From Lunularia cruciata (lineage: Eukaryota; Streptophyta; Marchantiopsida; Lunulariales; Lunulariaceae): 64,000 nucleotides of DNA. Under the pieces are notes generated by a model. That model was not told the DNA's origin and did no database searches. It worked only from the letters and a program-made list of their open reading frames with translations. Both the position numbers and the translations under genes were made by a program. Of the stretch, positions 1 to 11,400 are shown piece after piece (position 1 is the stretch's first letter; the number at the start of each line of letters is the position of its first letter). The DNA lies in assembly GCA_948567375.1 (NCBI GenBank), contig OX419758.1, positions 33,051,001 to 33,115,000 of the forward strand. The letters run 5' to 3'.

Positions 1-13
1 ACAGTCTTCCTTG

Positions 14-901
14 ATGGAGCGACAGTGTGAGCATATGCTACATTCTCTCTTAGTTGACTCGTCCATTCCTCAGGCTACTAGAGCACGTCTACGCTCTTGC
101 TCCGGCAAGGGTGGAGGCTCGTGGATCCTAGCTCGACCATGCATTAGGGCTTTCCGACTTGCACCGGCTACTTTCTCTACAGCAATGAGGTTTTGCCTAG
201 GTTTGGTCCACCCATCTGCATCTTCACTACTCACTTGTGAGTGTGGTTCTACACTAGATGCAGCGGCGGTCCACATGACACGGTGTCCTTTTGGAGGACA
301 GAGGATAGCTACCCATGATGCCATTAGAGACATAGTGTTTGCTATGGCACGAGAGAGTGGATACTTGGCTTGGAGGGAGCGTTTGTATGCGTTGCAGACA
401 ACACGTGTCAGGGCAGACTTATACTTGGTCCGAGATGATCAGGTGACAGTAGCGGATGTCGTGGTGACGGATCCTACGCGAGATACAATTTCGGAGGGAG
501 TGATTACCCATCCCCCTGGATGGGCGGCGAGTGCAGCAGCAGGTCGCAAGGTCTCCAAGTATAGGGGCATGCAGCGAGGTCACCTCTTTGTTCCTCTAGC
601 CTTGGAGTTATATGGAGCGATGGACACGGCATTTGACACATTTGTCAGGGAGTGCGCGAGAGCTTATCATGTTAGGCGGCAGGGGGTACCACTCTCACTC
701 TCATACTTTGTAGCTTACTTTAGACAGCGTGTATCCATTGCTCTACAGAGGGCAGTGGCTGGTGCAACCCATAGGAGAGCAATCACATTAGGTGATGTTT
801 CTTTGGATGCTCCAGTTGTGTGTAGACCGTACGACTTGCATAGCTCGGATATCTTAGGTGCGGTAGGGCAGATTTCTCATACAGACTTTATTGGGGCTTA
901 G
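14..901 (+). CDS. LINE polyprotein C-terminus with RLE-like endonuclease (5'-partial)
   Basis: An open frame of about 295 residues running in from the window edge. The ATG at 14 is probably internal to a longer reverse-transcriptase polyprotein. A Cys/His cluster C-x1-C-x9-H-x3-C lies at residues 75-91. It is followed by an HD pair (101-102), an R-x-D motif (133-135) and D-V-V-V (148-151). This order resembles the zinc knuckle plus PD-(D/E)XK restriction-like endonuclease that ends R2/NeSL/Dualen-type LINEs, the enzyme that nicks target DNA for target-primed reverse transcription. The frame has no internal stop, unlike the other copies here (5088-5660, 21330-22239), so this insertion is the youngest of the set. 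The final residues read IGA, and the stop lies inside a GC palindrome. The family assignment rests on motif order only. It could instead be an uncharacterised plant LINE C-terminal domain. Confidence 0.7.
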   Translation: MERQCEHMLHSLLVDSSIPQATRARLRSCSGKGGGSWILARPCIRAFRLAPATFSTAMRFCLGLVHPSASSLLTCECGSTLDAAAVHMTRCPFGGQRIATHDAIRDIVFAMARESGYLAWRERLYALQTTRVRADLYLVRDDQVTVADVVVTDPTRDTISEGVITHPPGWAASAAAGRKVSKYRGMQRGHLFVPLALELYGAMDTAFDTFVRECARAYHVRRQGVPLSLSYFVAYFRQRVSIALQRAVAGATHRRAITLGDVSLDAPVVCRPYDLHSSDILGAVGQISHTDFIGA

Positions 902-907
902 CCCCAT
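895..907 (+). other. Palindrome spanning the LINE stop codon
   Basis: GGGGCTTAGCCCC forms a 5-bp G/C stem with loop TTA (or a 6-bp stem with a 1-base loop). The TAG stop codon of the LINE ORF sits in its middle. The same palindrome is kept at 4153-4167 and 31275-31289 (minus copies) and at 22234-22246, with one changed base at 6118-6132. Confidence 0.7.
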
Positions 908-986
908 GTTACCTTTTTTGTCTCTCCCTTGTACGGCTTGATGGGGTCTTCCCATCCTTCATTTTTCCTACGCGGTCGCCTTTTTT

Positions 987-3414
987 CTTGAGATAATTCT
1001 TGAAGTCGTGCCATGCCATGAAATGGACATGAAGAATAAGATGATTTCTCATGAGTTGAGTGTTACTGTAACATTGTAAACATTGTAACCATATACGACG
1101 ACTTTACGGTCTCATTAAGTAATATTTCAATCATGACTTTAACGGAGTTAGAGCGTGCATGTGTGCAATGCAGGTACATTGATCGATATAGTTGCATTCA
1201 TATAGTTTCAAGGATATTTATTTATTTATTTTTTGTATATATATATATAGAGCATAGTATGAATTAAATGGCACTCAATAAGTGAAAAGTTATAAGGATA
1301 CTCTTTTCATAAGATATTCTTTGCCCGTCTTCTCTTTTACTTTAATACCTGAAGGCTGATAATATTCTGAAATAACGGTAAAAAGAGATCTTCGGTATAG
1401 GTTAATCCGATTTTAGACGACTTTACTTAAAGTAATTAATACCAAACTAACTTCGTTTTGGACTTGTACAATCATCTAACGAACAAACCTCAACCATGAA
1501 CTCTGGAAAATAATTCTTTATGTTGATTAACATACTATATCTGGATTCAAGTTTGATGTTGCTGAAACATGTAAATATTAGTAAAATAGATGCGACGACC
1601 TCGAGAAGAAACATCGAGAACATCGAGAAGAAACAAAGACTCTTCAAGTGTACATAAGTGTACTATGTGTAAATAACTCTTAAGAAGATTTTGCAATTTA
1701 CTTATATTGAAAATGAAATAATTTTTTTCAATTTTTCAAACTTTGACTAGAATCGTGCTCATGGCTAAACTACTTCATTCCGTTTTCTCCAGACCTGACA
1801 ACATTTTATGACAGTGATGCATCACCATTTATGACAATGGCATGGTTTGGGGCACATCATAATACTCTGCTTGTTGATTACTCAAACTGAACATGTCTTT
1901 AAAGTTATAGCATACACCATATTTATATAACGTTTCGCCTATGGAAACAGTAAACCCACCTCACCTTTTCTGTTCATTCAGCTCACCCCTCGCGGCACTA
2001 TACAGGGCAAAAAATAAACCACTCTCGCTATGTTATGAGCTAGGCTACAATGTCAATGTTGGAACATGATGCAGAAAGTATCCTATAACCATGCAACGGC
2101 GAACAATTTTATACAATTAGCCACTCCGATTGGCTGATTGGAAGTGTTAGAATAGGAGGGGTGAGGTGAATGAGCAGAATTGATGAGGTAAATTTATAAT
2201 TTCCCTTCACCTATTTGAATAATAAATTTTTAATTCGTAAGATGATATTTTTCAATAAATTAAAGTAAATATTCTTGAAGGCCTCTTTTTATCAAGAGGA
2301 GTCCATCAGATTCATAAGAATCTAACTGAAATTTATTGTAAAATGTGTTACTAATTAAGAATTTTATATGCTTATCATGGTAGCAAAATTCTAATATGGA
2401 ATGAGGAAATATCATCCAATTAAATACACTAAAAATTTAGGATAAGCGATGATAGAAATGCAATTCCACACCATAGATACGTCAGCTGCATACCATACGA
2501 TTTATATATTAAGAAAATAATACCATAAAAATTTAGAATCTACGTGGTTACAGATTATAGGGAATCTCGGTCGCTATTATGATCCACACCTCGAAAGATC
2601 TAGATGACAAGTACGATCCAATAAGACAACTAGTGTTGTTAGTTTTGAGAATGTTGGGAGTTTCTTCCACAATTCAAATGGATCAATCTCATAAACTACA
2701 ATATTAGAATGATTTTGACTTACAATTGTGTTTGTATTCTCTATCCACACACCCAATAACTTTCAGTGAAAGTACCATTAATATTTTTACAATTTTCTTG
2801 CGGAAGACAATGGAAGACCCTTTTGCGCCCTCATAAGTCAAAGAGTACACCTTCTCTTTGACATTCAGGTACTATTAGGTACCTAAAAGTCAAAAAGCAC
2901 ACTTCTTTTTGAGATTGATTGACTTTTCTGGAGAAGACAGATAAGTTCAATATAAAGATCGTTTCATTAGATTTGCAAACCGTAGTCTACGCCAAGAGGT
3001 CTAAATATACAACATCCTAACATATGACTTTGTGTGCAAAGTAGGAATTTCGAACTCGGCTTTTCGGTCCTGTAGGGTGCCTACTTCTCTAGGAGCTTTA
3101 TTTCAACAGCTTCCGAATTAGTGGTTCGGAAGTTGCTGGAAGTTCAGGGTCCTTGATTTGATTTAGTTCTGATATGATTTGCAATTGACATCTACACTCA
3201 TGTATATCAATGGTAAGTGATTCTTATTTTGTTATTATTTAACTTATTATTACTACTCAAAGTCCCTGATAATACACAAACAGAAATTAAGATTGTCATG
3301 TACAGAAATAAAAGAAAGATTAATAATTGACACATTTGACGGGTAGAGAAATAATGGCAACTTTTGGCAAATGGGGTAAAAGTGTCGTAGAGATAAATAG
3401 GACGAGCATAACAG
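987..3414. other. AT-rich intergenic DNA, nothing recognised
   Basis: Only short ORFs with no recognisable motif (for example 66 codons at 1447-1647 on the minus strand). No repeat shared with the rest of the window was noticed by eye. Confidence 0.5.
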
Positions 3415-3568
3415 AATGGCTACGATCTACTGGATATACCTTTGAAGGATCTGCAGCATAATAAAATAAATGGCTATTATCTACCAGATATACCTGTAGA
3501 GGATCGTTACCATAACAGAATGGCTATTATCTACCAGATAAATCTGTGGAGGATCTTTAGCATACCAT
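3415..3568 (+). repeat. Tandem repeat, three units of 50-54 bp
   Basis: Units begin at 3415, 3469 and 3519, each starting AATGGCTA and containing ATCTAC and GGATC. Units 2 and 3 are closer to each other than to unit 1. Confidence 0.75.
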
Positions 3569-3980
3569 TCAACACTAGGTTATATAATTTATAAATCAAA
3601 CTTGGTTAGTTTCTTGGTTTCCGATGGGGTGAGGTCTTTCCAGCTTTCTTGGGCTGCATTCCCCGTATACTATTTGCTCTGGGATAATTGCACTCTAAAT
3701 GGCTCACTTATCATCTAGCTTGCCACTTTACATATGTAAGCATTGACCCTTTAACGTCACCAACAGACAGATTTCACATAAGTTACCATAACTCAGTACA
3801 ACGATCACCATCTTTATTTTGCATCTCATCGGGGGAATAATTTTGTATACTGAATAGCAACAAATGGCTCCATCGAACTTGCCACTTAACATACGTAAGT
3901 GCTGAACCTTTAATGTCACCAATCCGACATATTTCACATAAGTTACCATGACTCAAGACTCGGTACAACGACGGAGAACG

Positions 3981-4073
3981 GGCGACCGCGGAGGATAACA
4001 ACAAGGATGGGAAGCCACCATCAAACTATACAAGGATAAGACATAAAAGATAAAATGGATCTAAACCCGAAAA
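3981..4073 (-). mobile_element. LINE 3' tail fragment
   Basis: Starts GGCGACCGCG (reverse complement of the family terminus), then AAGGATGGGAAG and a decayed form of the stop-codon palindrome. It lies directly next to a second tail of the same orientation at 4075. Confidence 0.65.
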
Positions 4074-4074
4074 A

Positions 4075-4200
4075 GACGACCGCGTAGGATAACGAGAAAA
4101 ATGGAATGCCCCATCAAACTGTACAAGGATAGGACATAAAGGTAAAATGGGGCTAAGCCCCAATAGTATCGATATGACAAATTTGTACTACTGCATCTAA
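4075..4200 (-). mobile_element. LINE 3' tail fragment, second of a tandem pair
   Basis: Starts GACGACCGCG and keeps the intact palindrome GGGGCTAAGCCCC, followed by sequence matching the last codons of the LINE ORF. Severely 5'-truncated, it ends near 4200, where the satellite unit resumes. Confidence 0.7.
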
Positions 4201-4454
4201 GACGTGACCTTACAACGATCTCTACCTTTACTTTGCATTTCGTCCTGGGGAGGATGATTTGGTATACTGAACAAATGGCTCCATCTAACTTGCCACTTAA
4301 CGTACGCAAGTACTGGCCCGTTAAGGTTAGATTTCACATAGGTTACCCATGACTCAGTACAACTACCACCATCTTTATTTTGCATTTCTTCGGGGGATGT
4401 TTTGGATACTCAATAGCAACAAATTGCTCTATCTAACTTGCCACTTGACATATT

Positions 4455-4530
4455 TCTTATGTCTGGTCCCTGTACAGCTTGACGGGGTCTTCCCATCCTT
4501 CTTGTTATCTTTCACGGTCGCCTTTCCTTC
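4455..4530 (+). mobile_element. LINE 3' tail fragment
   Basis: CTGTACAGCTTGACGGGGTC, CCCATCCTTC and CACGGTCGCC match the 3' UTR of the LINE at 920-980. The fragment lacks the stop-codon palindrome. It interrupts a satellite unit. Confidence 0.65.
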
Positions 4531-4689
4531 TTCTTAACATCCGTAAGTGCTGACCCTTTAATGTCACCAACGGACAAATTTCATAACTTAGTGCAAAACG
4601 ACCACCATCTTCACTTTCCATTTCGTGAAGGAAGGGGGAAGGGGAAGATTTTGAATTCTCAATAGCAACAAAAGCTTGAAATAATTATA

Positions 4690-5087
4690 CCTTTAATTCT
4701 CCGTTGTGAGTCAAAGCTGATGATAAGGCAAACATACTCAAATCCAGTTTAGGTACCTAAATACAATCATCAACTATCGAGAATGGTTTGGTTTCCCACA
4801 TCTCATCTACTCAAGGGTTGTCAATACTGTTTTCTGTGCTCTCTGCTGAGGATGATTTTCAGTATAGCCGTTGACTCCGAAATATATCTTCTAGGTACCA
4901 CTGTAAACAGTTGGGAGAACAATAAGTCAAGAGTTTGTAAATTTGTTCATGGATGTTTCCCAAGATCTTCTACCGAATATATGGAAACCAACTCACAAAT
5001 CTGATGAGTCACTTCTAAAAATTATCCATAAATTCTGTATAAAATATCTATATAATTCTTATGGGTACCTCTAAATATTCACTCTTT
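4690..5087. other. Spacer, nothing recognised
   Basis: Unremarkable sequence between the satellite array and a minus-strand LINE copy. A 73-codon ORF at 4783-5004 has no recognisable feature. Confidence 0.4.
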
Positions 5088-5660
5088 GACAAATGTGTCG
5101 AATGTCATGTCCATCGCTCCATATAACTCCAAGGCTAGAGGAACAAAGAGGTGATCTCGTTGCATACCCCTATACTTGGAGACCTTGCGTGTTATTGCTC
5201 TGCTCTCCATCTATCTAGGAGAATGAATAATCACTCCCTCCAAAACTGCATCATGTGTAAGGTCTGTGACCACAACATCCTCCAATGTCACCTGGTCATC
5301 TCTGACCAAGTATAAGTCTGCACTGACACATGTCTTCTGCAAAAAAATATGAATACTCTCTCCACACAAAGTATACACTTTCTCGTACTATAGCAAACAC
5401 TATATCCTTATGGCATCATGTGTAGCTATCCTCTGTTCTCCATAGGGTACCATGTCATATGTTCTCCATAGGGTACCATGTCATATGGATTGTTGTTGCA
5501 TTTAGTGTAGAACCACATTTACAAGTGAATAGCAAAGATGTGGACAGGTGTACCAAATCTAAATGGAACCTCATCACTGGTAACAAGTGCGAGTCTGAAT
5601 GCCCTAATGCACTGCCGAGCTAGGATCCAAGACCTGCACCTTGCCGGAGCAAGAGCAAAA
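5088..5660 (-). pseudogene. Degenerate LINE C-terminal (RLE) copy
   Basis: The reverse complement matches the coding end of the LINE at 1-901 from the Cys/His-proximal region to the part encoding the ALELYGA-like segment. Frames are broken by stops and indels. It contains a 26-bp tandem duplication at about 5433-5484 (the CATAGGGTACCATGTCATATG segment occurs twice). The tail with the stop palindrome is missing at its 3' end. Confidence 0.75.
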
Positions 5661-5689
5661 ATGCACTTTAGTGGAAAGTAGTTATTACT

Positions 5690-5762
5690 GTAGAAATTAA
5701 CCCCTTTTTACCCTCTATGTCTTTTCCTTGTAAGGCTTGATGGGTCTTCCCATCCACGCGTT
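5690..5762 (+). mobile_element. LINE 3' tail fragment
   Basis: TTTTTACCCTCTATGTCTTTTC, AAGGCTTGATGGG and CTTCCCATCC match the LINE 3' UTR. It lies just beyond, and opposite in strand to, the LINE body at 5088-5660. Confidence 0.55.
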
Positions 5763-6047
5763 GTACTTCTTGTTGAAGAACTGTTTGAATTGATATATAA
5801 GTATCATCTTTGAACGACCAGGTGAAAAGTGCTCCTGCGTAAAAGTGGGTTTCCCTCGAAGGCTGGTTTCTGGGGCCTGCCACATCTACCTCTACCACAC
5901 TTGAAGGAACAGGAGGCAGCGCCGCCTACATTGGCAACCCCGTCTCGACTATAGGTACTCGACCGTCAGTGAGGGTGTGTGGAAGTATCAGTTCCCATAT
6001 TATAAATGTTGAAAAACCCGAATGACAAAGGTACTCCAATATGTTAG

Positions 6048-6212
6048 GGGCTGTAGGGCAGATAAAGGTGTTCGGATATCTTAAGTAATATAGGGCAGAT
6101 TCTTTTAACGATAATATTGGAGCTTAGCCCCATTTTACCTCTATGTCTTTTTCTTGAAGGGCTTGAGGGGCTCTTCCCATCCCTTTTCGTTATCACACAC
6201 GATCGCCTTCTA
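6048..6212 (+). mobile_element. LINE 3' end fragment
   Basis: Two partly repeated GGGCAGAT blocks are followed by ATTGGAGCTTAGCCCC (the stop palindrome with one change), then the 3' UTR ending in a CGATCGCC-like terminus. Severely 5'-truncated. Confidence 0.65.
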
Positions 6213-7393
6213 TCTAATGAACCAAGCACATAGACCGGTCCGCAAACTTGGCATGTGTAGAAGAATGACATGCGGTATACTAACCAAACCATGGCATGAT
6301 AGAGTAACAATTCGAAAATGTACGGTATCGTTAGGGCATAAACTATCGTGAATATTAATGGGACATTCTATGAAGTCGGTCTGGCACTAAATTGAATAGA
6401 CTTTTTAAAAATTTCATATAAAAGTGTACAGAACTATTAACAAAAGAAACATGTGATTATGAAGGATTGATCACAATTCCGTGTGATTCTGAAAGATCGA
6501 TCGTATTGGGCACGTTTTCGCACCTTGCGAAACATTTGTGACTAGAATATCCACATATTCTTTTATCGTTCTACTACAAAACTCCACAAAGCGTAATCGC
6601 GAACCCTAATATCCGGATATTGCATAAGGATAATCTTATCCTCAAAACGGAACCACTTGTCAACAGCTAATATGAAAAGAATGGTTGGTTTCCAAACTAA
6701 GTTGTAACGATTAGTTAGGTCAAAGTAGTCTTGTCTCAATATTCCTTTCCAACAGATATAAGGTCTAGTGCGGAAGTTGTGGAAACAGCCCATCTTCAAC
6801 CACCACTGTCTTTTGACGCCTGACGCTAGCTGACCTTGCATGGTAACTGACGAACTTCATAGTGGAGTGTGATGAGGTTTTCTGTTTTTCTAGTGCGTCG
6901 TCCACGGATCTATTGGCTTTTCCTCAACTGCTTTGAAGGTGGCATTTTCAAGTCAGGTTTCACAGTTTAAAACCATATCGTTGGACACTTATCTGATCGT
7001 CCTTGATCTCGATGTTTCTCTCCATCATATTCTCATAATCGATACAGAACCTATCTGTCTAACAAGACAGTTTGGTTGGAAAGTATGTCTTCAGAACTTT
7101 GATGATAAAATATGAAAAAACTTGGGGCAGAGCGAGACAAGGAAAAACGCGGCGGTGGCACAGGTGTGCTCTTAGCCATGGCTGTAAATGTGGTCCATTA
7201 AGTCGCTATGGAAAACCAAACTGTTCTACTCTGCAACACATTAGAGTTTTCCAAAGGGCTATGTTTCGGGATGAACATGGAATGAAGGGTAAGAATGGGT
7301 GAGGGATCAAATCCCTAAAAATACATAATGGTAAAAATAGATTAAAACATTATCTAGAGGCGGAAATTATGTGGAGATTAATATCTGGAAGGA
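6213..7393. other. Intergenic DNA, nothing recognised
   Basis: Several ORFs of 60-92 codons on both strands, none with a recognisable motif, compositional signal or repeat relation to the rest of the window. Confidence 0.4.
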
Positions 7394-7927
7394 TGTCATA
7401 TATGTGATGGTCTAAGTAGATCAGATAGAGGTGTCATCAAAAGAGTACTTACACTAATAAAGCAAAGGTCAAAAACACCCCTAAAACTTAAGAACAAATT
7501 TTGGAGGTCTAAATGGATGAATTAGACCTAAAAAATATTTACAATTGCACAATTAAAGTAAGAGGTATTTCATTCTCTCCCTATGTTTGTCTAATTGAGA
7601 GTTTTCTAATGCTACCTCACCTATACCATTCTGAGCTTTCTACAAGAAGATTCTCTAAAGATTCCCTCTGGTCAAACTTATTTGACCAACCAGATAGGAC
7701 AAGGACAAACATCTCATCCATCCATGTAACTTATCTAAGGGTGGAGCTCACTAACATGTCACCAATCCATGTATCTGATCCAATGATGGAGCTTCTTTCA
7801 AGGAGTTCCTCTTTGCTATATAATAAAAACAAGGTGTTCCTTTGGGGCATTAGAGTATTGAGAGCTAAAGCTTTTTGTTTCTTCTCTTGTGTTTCTCTTG
7901 GGATTCTCTTATCCTTGGAATATTACA
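7394..7927 (+). repeat. Isolated LTR (534 bp)
   Basis: Begins TGTCATA and ends TATTACA, so the ends are inverted, TG...CA. It aligns along its length to the minus-strand LTR at 20609-21098. A TATA-like TATATAATA lies at 7817. No flanking PBS, polypurine tract, coding region or 5-bp target duplication was found, so it looks like an old solo LTR. A 149-codon ORF (7513-7962) lies inside it and is not credible as a gene. Confidence 0.7.
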
Positions 7928-8221
7928 GTTATCCATCAACGAGGTCCACTAGCTCTTTCTAACTTGTGATTGCAATGTTGAATTTTACATGACATTCACA
8001 AGCAACCCATGCTAAAAGTAAATACAACTTTGCACTCCTTTTTCACAATTTTCAACCTTGTTCAATTTCCATATAGTATGATAGCATTCCAATGTTCAAA
8101 ATCCATATTTCATGAGTATTTAGCAAGGTTTATTGGAACTTGGATTTGTATCCATATGAAAATTTATTAATATCTAGTGAGATCTACCCCAACATTCAAT
8201 TCCTGAAAAAGTATTATGGTG

Positions 8222-8489
8222 GTTAAGATCTTTCTGTTTTTTTCCTTTTTCCTTTTTTCCAAAGGTAAGTAAAGCCAAATCAATCCACGCTTCATAACAA
8301 ATGTAATTCTTTCAATGTTAATATATCAAATCTCCCAAAATGAATGAATGAAACCTTTTTTTATTCATTTTGGGAGATCTGATATATTCACATTGAAAGA
8401 ATTACATTTGTTATGAAGCATGGATTGATTTGGCTTTACTTATCTTTGGAAAAAAGGAAAAAAGGAAAAAACACTGAAAATCTTAGATA
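8222..8489. repeat. Long near-perfect inverted repeat (hairpin)
   Basis: Arms 8222-8345 and 8363-8489 pair over about 124 bp with only a few mismatches, around a 17-base loop. For example TTCATAACAAATGTAATTC (8291-8309) pairs with GAATTACATTTGTTATGAA (8399-8417). The outer part is polypyrimidine/polypurine. It could be a foldback MITE or a locus giving long hairpin RNA. No target-site duplication is evident. Confidence 0.85.
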
Positions 8490-11400
8490 AATAAATCTAA
8501 ACCAATCCTTATCAAATGAATTCTAGATAGTTTTATAATAATATCCCAAATGTATGGCTCTTGAGTACTAGGGTCTACTTATAAAATACTCTTTGAAATC
8601 ATACCAAGTACAATCTAAGTGATAGCTTGTTAGATGTCTTCCTAAAAAGCCTTTACTTCCACAATTTCATTGGTTTAGCTTCAATTTTGTATCTATCTTA
8701 GATGCTTAGGAGCTCCTACCTTATGTTTTTTTCCCAAGATAGATAACTTTAGCAAGAGAGATGTTGTCTTGCAAGTGAGATTCTCTTTGTTGTAGTTATT
8801 ATACCAATCAAGCTAAAAACCAAACTTAATCATAAAGAGATGGATTTCTAAACAACTATTTTTAATCATACTACATTTAACCAATAAGTGCAATCCAATC
8901 TATATGTTTTAATTTTCTCTATGGAGAGAAGTACAATTACACACCATTTTGCTTGAACTTGTTTAAAGTTGTGTTGTTGAAATCGTATCAAGTGTGTAAA
9001 ATAAATTATGCTTGCATGTAGAGTACATCATTGAATTTACCAAAAAGAAAGAGTTGTATCATATATTCATACAACATTTATCTACTGGGAATAGATATGA
9101 AAATTTTATTTAGATGCTTATCAAGGACATTATGGCCACCATTCCAAATCCTACATAGTCTTAATATATTTTTTCCCTTCATGTTCTTGGATGACTTCTA
9201 TAGTAGGGAATAGAAACACAAATCTCTTTGAGAATGAAAGCCATATTCCTAGTATGTTATACTCAATATCACATCAAGATACTTGTATTTATCAACCTAC
9301 TTGTTGCATACAAAGATGAAGAAGAGAACTCAAAGCTATCATCTATGCTTAGAGCGTCATGGCAAAGAGTTAAGGAGGTTTCAAAGAGTCATTATTGTTA
9401 ATTTTTTCCACTAGTCTTGGTACTAAATTTTGAACTAAAAATAATAAATTTTCCATTCCTTACCAATTTATACTATGGATTTTTTCTTTGTTTCTAATAG
9501 TCTGGGTAGGAAATTTTGTACAACAATTTGAATTTTTCCATTCAATATGAATTTATAGAACAGAACTATAATTCTATCAAGAGTATCTATGCCAAATCAT
9601 TAGTTACTCTAGATGGTACTTGCAATAAGTGATGAGCACATTGATGATTGCTCACTTTATTCTAATCAAGATTTCAACTTCTTGCAATGACTAATGGAAG
9701 AAGAAGAGTGGGATAATTTACAATTTAAAGCTATTATCAATTGATTCTAGTTTTTTTTGTCTAGATCTATATTTTTTCTTCTTTGCTCTTAGATATGACC
9801 TTATGACCTTCTTGTTCACTATGGTTTTAAATTAATTTTATTTTTAGATGTAAGAGGGAGGAGCCACTATTATAGGTTCCAAGAATTTCAAAAATTACTT
9901 AAAGGACAAGGAATTTCTGGTTGAGATAAATTTTGATTGTTTCAAGATACAAAAAGACCTATCCATATAAAAATTCCAATGAGCTAAATGGGAGTAACAA
10001 CTCAACATGAACAAGTATCTACAGAGTAAAATTAGCTAATAGATAGATTGATATGCATACCAAGAACAACATGATGCAAAATATGAAGGCTTATATTATA
10101 TGGTATGAGATATTTGCACAAGCAACAAAGAAAGGTGAAGCAATTAGTATGGTATTCTAGTCCAACCAAGATAACAAATATCATACCTTGGATATTAAGG
10201 GAGGAAAGATTTAGATACTAAAGATCCAAAGCTACACATAGTGGTTTTAAGCTATTAACATGACCCAATATTTTTTGGATATATTAGAATAAAGAAGACA
10301 CTAAAAGCACTATAATGGATCTAGTTTCCATCATTGATTTAAGAAGAGGTGTCCATGAACATGATGAGTATTTTGAGATCTTGAAAGAAAAGAAGCTAAC
10401 AATGAGCCTATACTTCTATTATAACCTCTATAAATCCCTCAAAAGAAAGGAGTAAGTGACTATGGACTTAGTTATGAGTTCCAAAATACATCCATTGGCT
10501 TTAATTCCATAGTAATCTTTGTGAACAAACTTAAATATGATACTTCATGTATGTCCTATAGTCAAGGATGTCTTTCTCCTAATTTGGTCTCTCTAGCATA
10601 CTCATTATAATTAGAACTCAATTTTCAGGTATATTTTGGAGAACTTTATTTGAGATTTTCATAAACAATAAGCCTTACTTTTTATTGGTACAACCATTAT
10701 AGATATGCTAAGTGTACTCATCTTGTAGAATTCAAAAGAATAGGAAAATTTTACCTCTTCTTGAATTTTCATATACTAATTCTATGATCAAAGATAAGAC
10801 CCTCTTTTTAATGTAATAATAATAAATTTCAACTTAAATATTGAAATTTATGAGTGGATCACTGTTCATATTCATTGCTCACAATAAATCAAAATGATAC
10901 ATTCCCAATGATTGGCATAAGTTACCACCAAAAGCACTTGTTGGTAGGTAGACTCCATCACTTTGGTAATGAACTTCATGCAAACCATGTGTAATAAATA
11001 TTGGATAAAGATATGCTTGTCCAAAAAAATTGATTTTGAAAATAATTGAAAAACAGAATTTGGAGATAAAGTATATTTCTTGATCATCTTTTTTCTCTAT
11101 CCATATCTATCTCCATTAGACGTTTCAACTCAAACAGATCAATTTTGAATTCACCCACAATACTCATTTTTTTCTATGGTATACCACTTTTTCCTTACTC
11201 TATTTGGCGATCAAGCCTTTATAACCACTCTGTTCACCTTCCTCAACTCTCAAGGTATAATGATATACTCTTATCCCTTTTTTGTATACTACAATGAATC
11301 ATATGGATCAATCACCATCTATCCTATATATTGGTGATAAGGCATACACAATAAATACAAATAACTAGTCAACTAATTCACCTTCGTACCAACTATTTTC

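Larger units (their letters stand above)
1..986 (+). mobile_element. RLE-type LINE, 3' end and 3' UTR
   Basis: The coding end (14-901) is followed by a short 3' UTR of about 80 bp containing TTGTACGGCTTGATGGGGTC, CCCATCC and the terminal GCGGTCGCC, then a T run. The same tail recurs at least eight times in this window on both strands, which defines the 3' end of the family near 980. The 5' part lies outside the window. Confidence 0.8.
3698..4680 (+). repeat. Satellite-like array, about 160-bp unit, invaded by LINE tails
   Basis: Units begin near 3698, 3863, 4273 and 4431, each with AATGGCTC or AAATTGCTC, CTTGCCACTT, a GTAAGTGCTGA-like block, CACATAAGTTACC and ACCATCTTTATTTTGCAT. Unit lengths are about 158-165 bp where uninterrupted. 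The array is broken by two minus-strand LINE tails (3981-4200) and one plus-strand tail (4455-4530). A last partial unit runs to about 4680. Confidence 0.75.

Noticed and set aside
3415-4680. CRISPR-like array
   Set aside because: Units are contiguous diverged tandem repeats without unique spacers, in a plant genome.
7513-7962. 149-codon ORF
   Set aside because: Lies inside an LTR, and the homologous LTR at 20609-21098 does not keep the frame.
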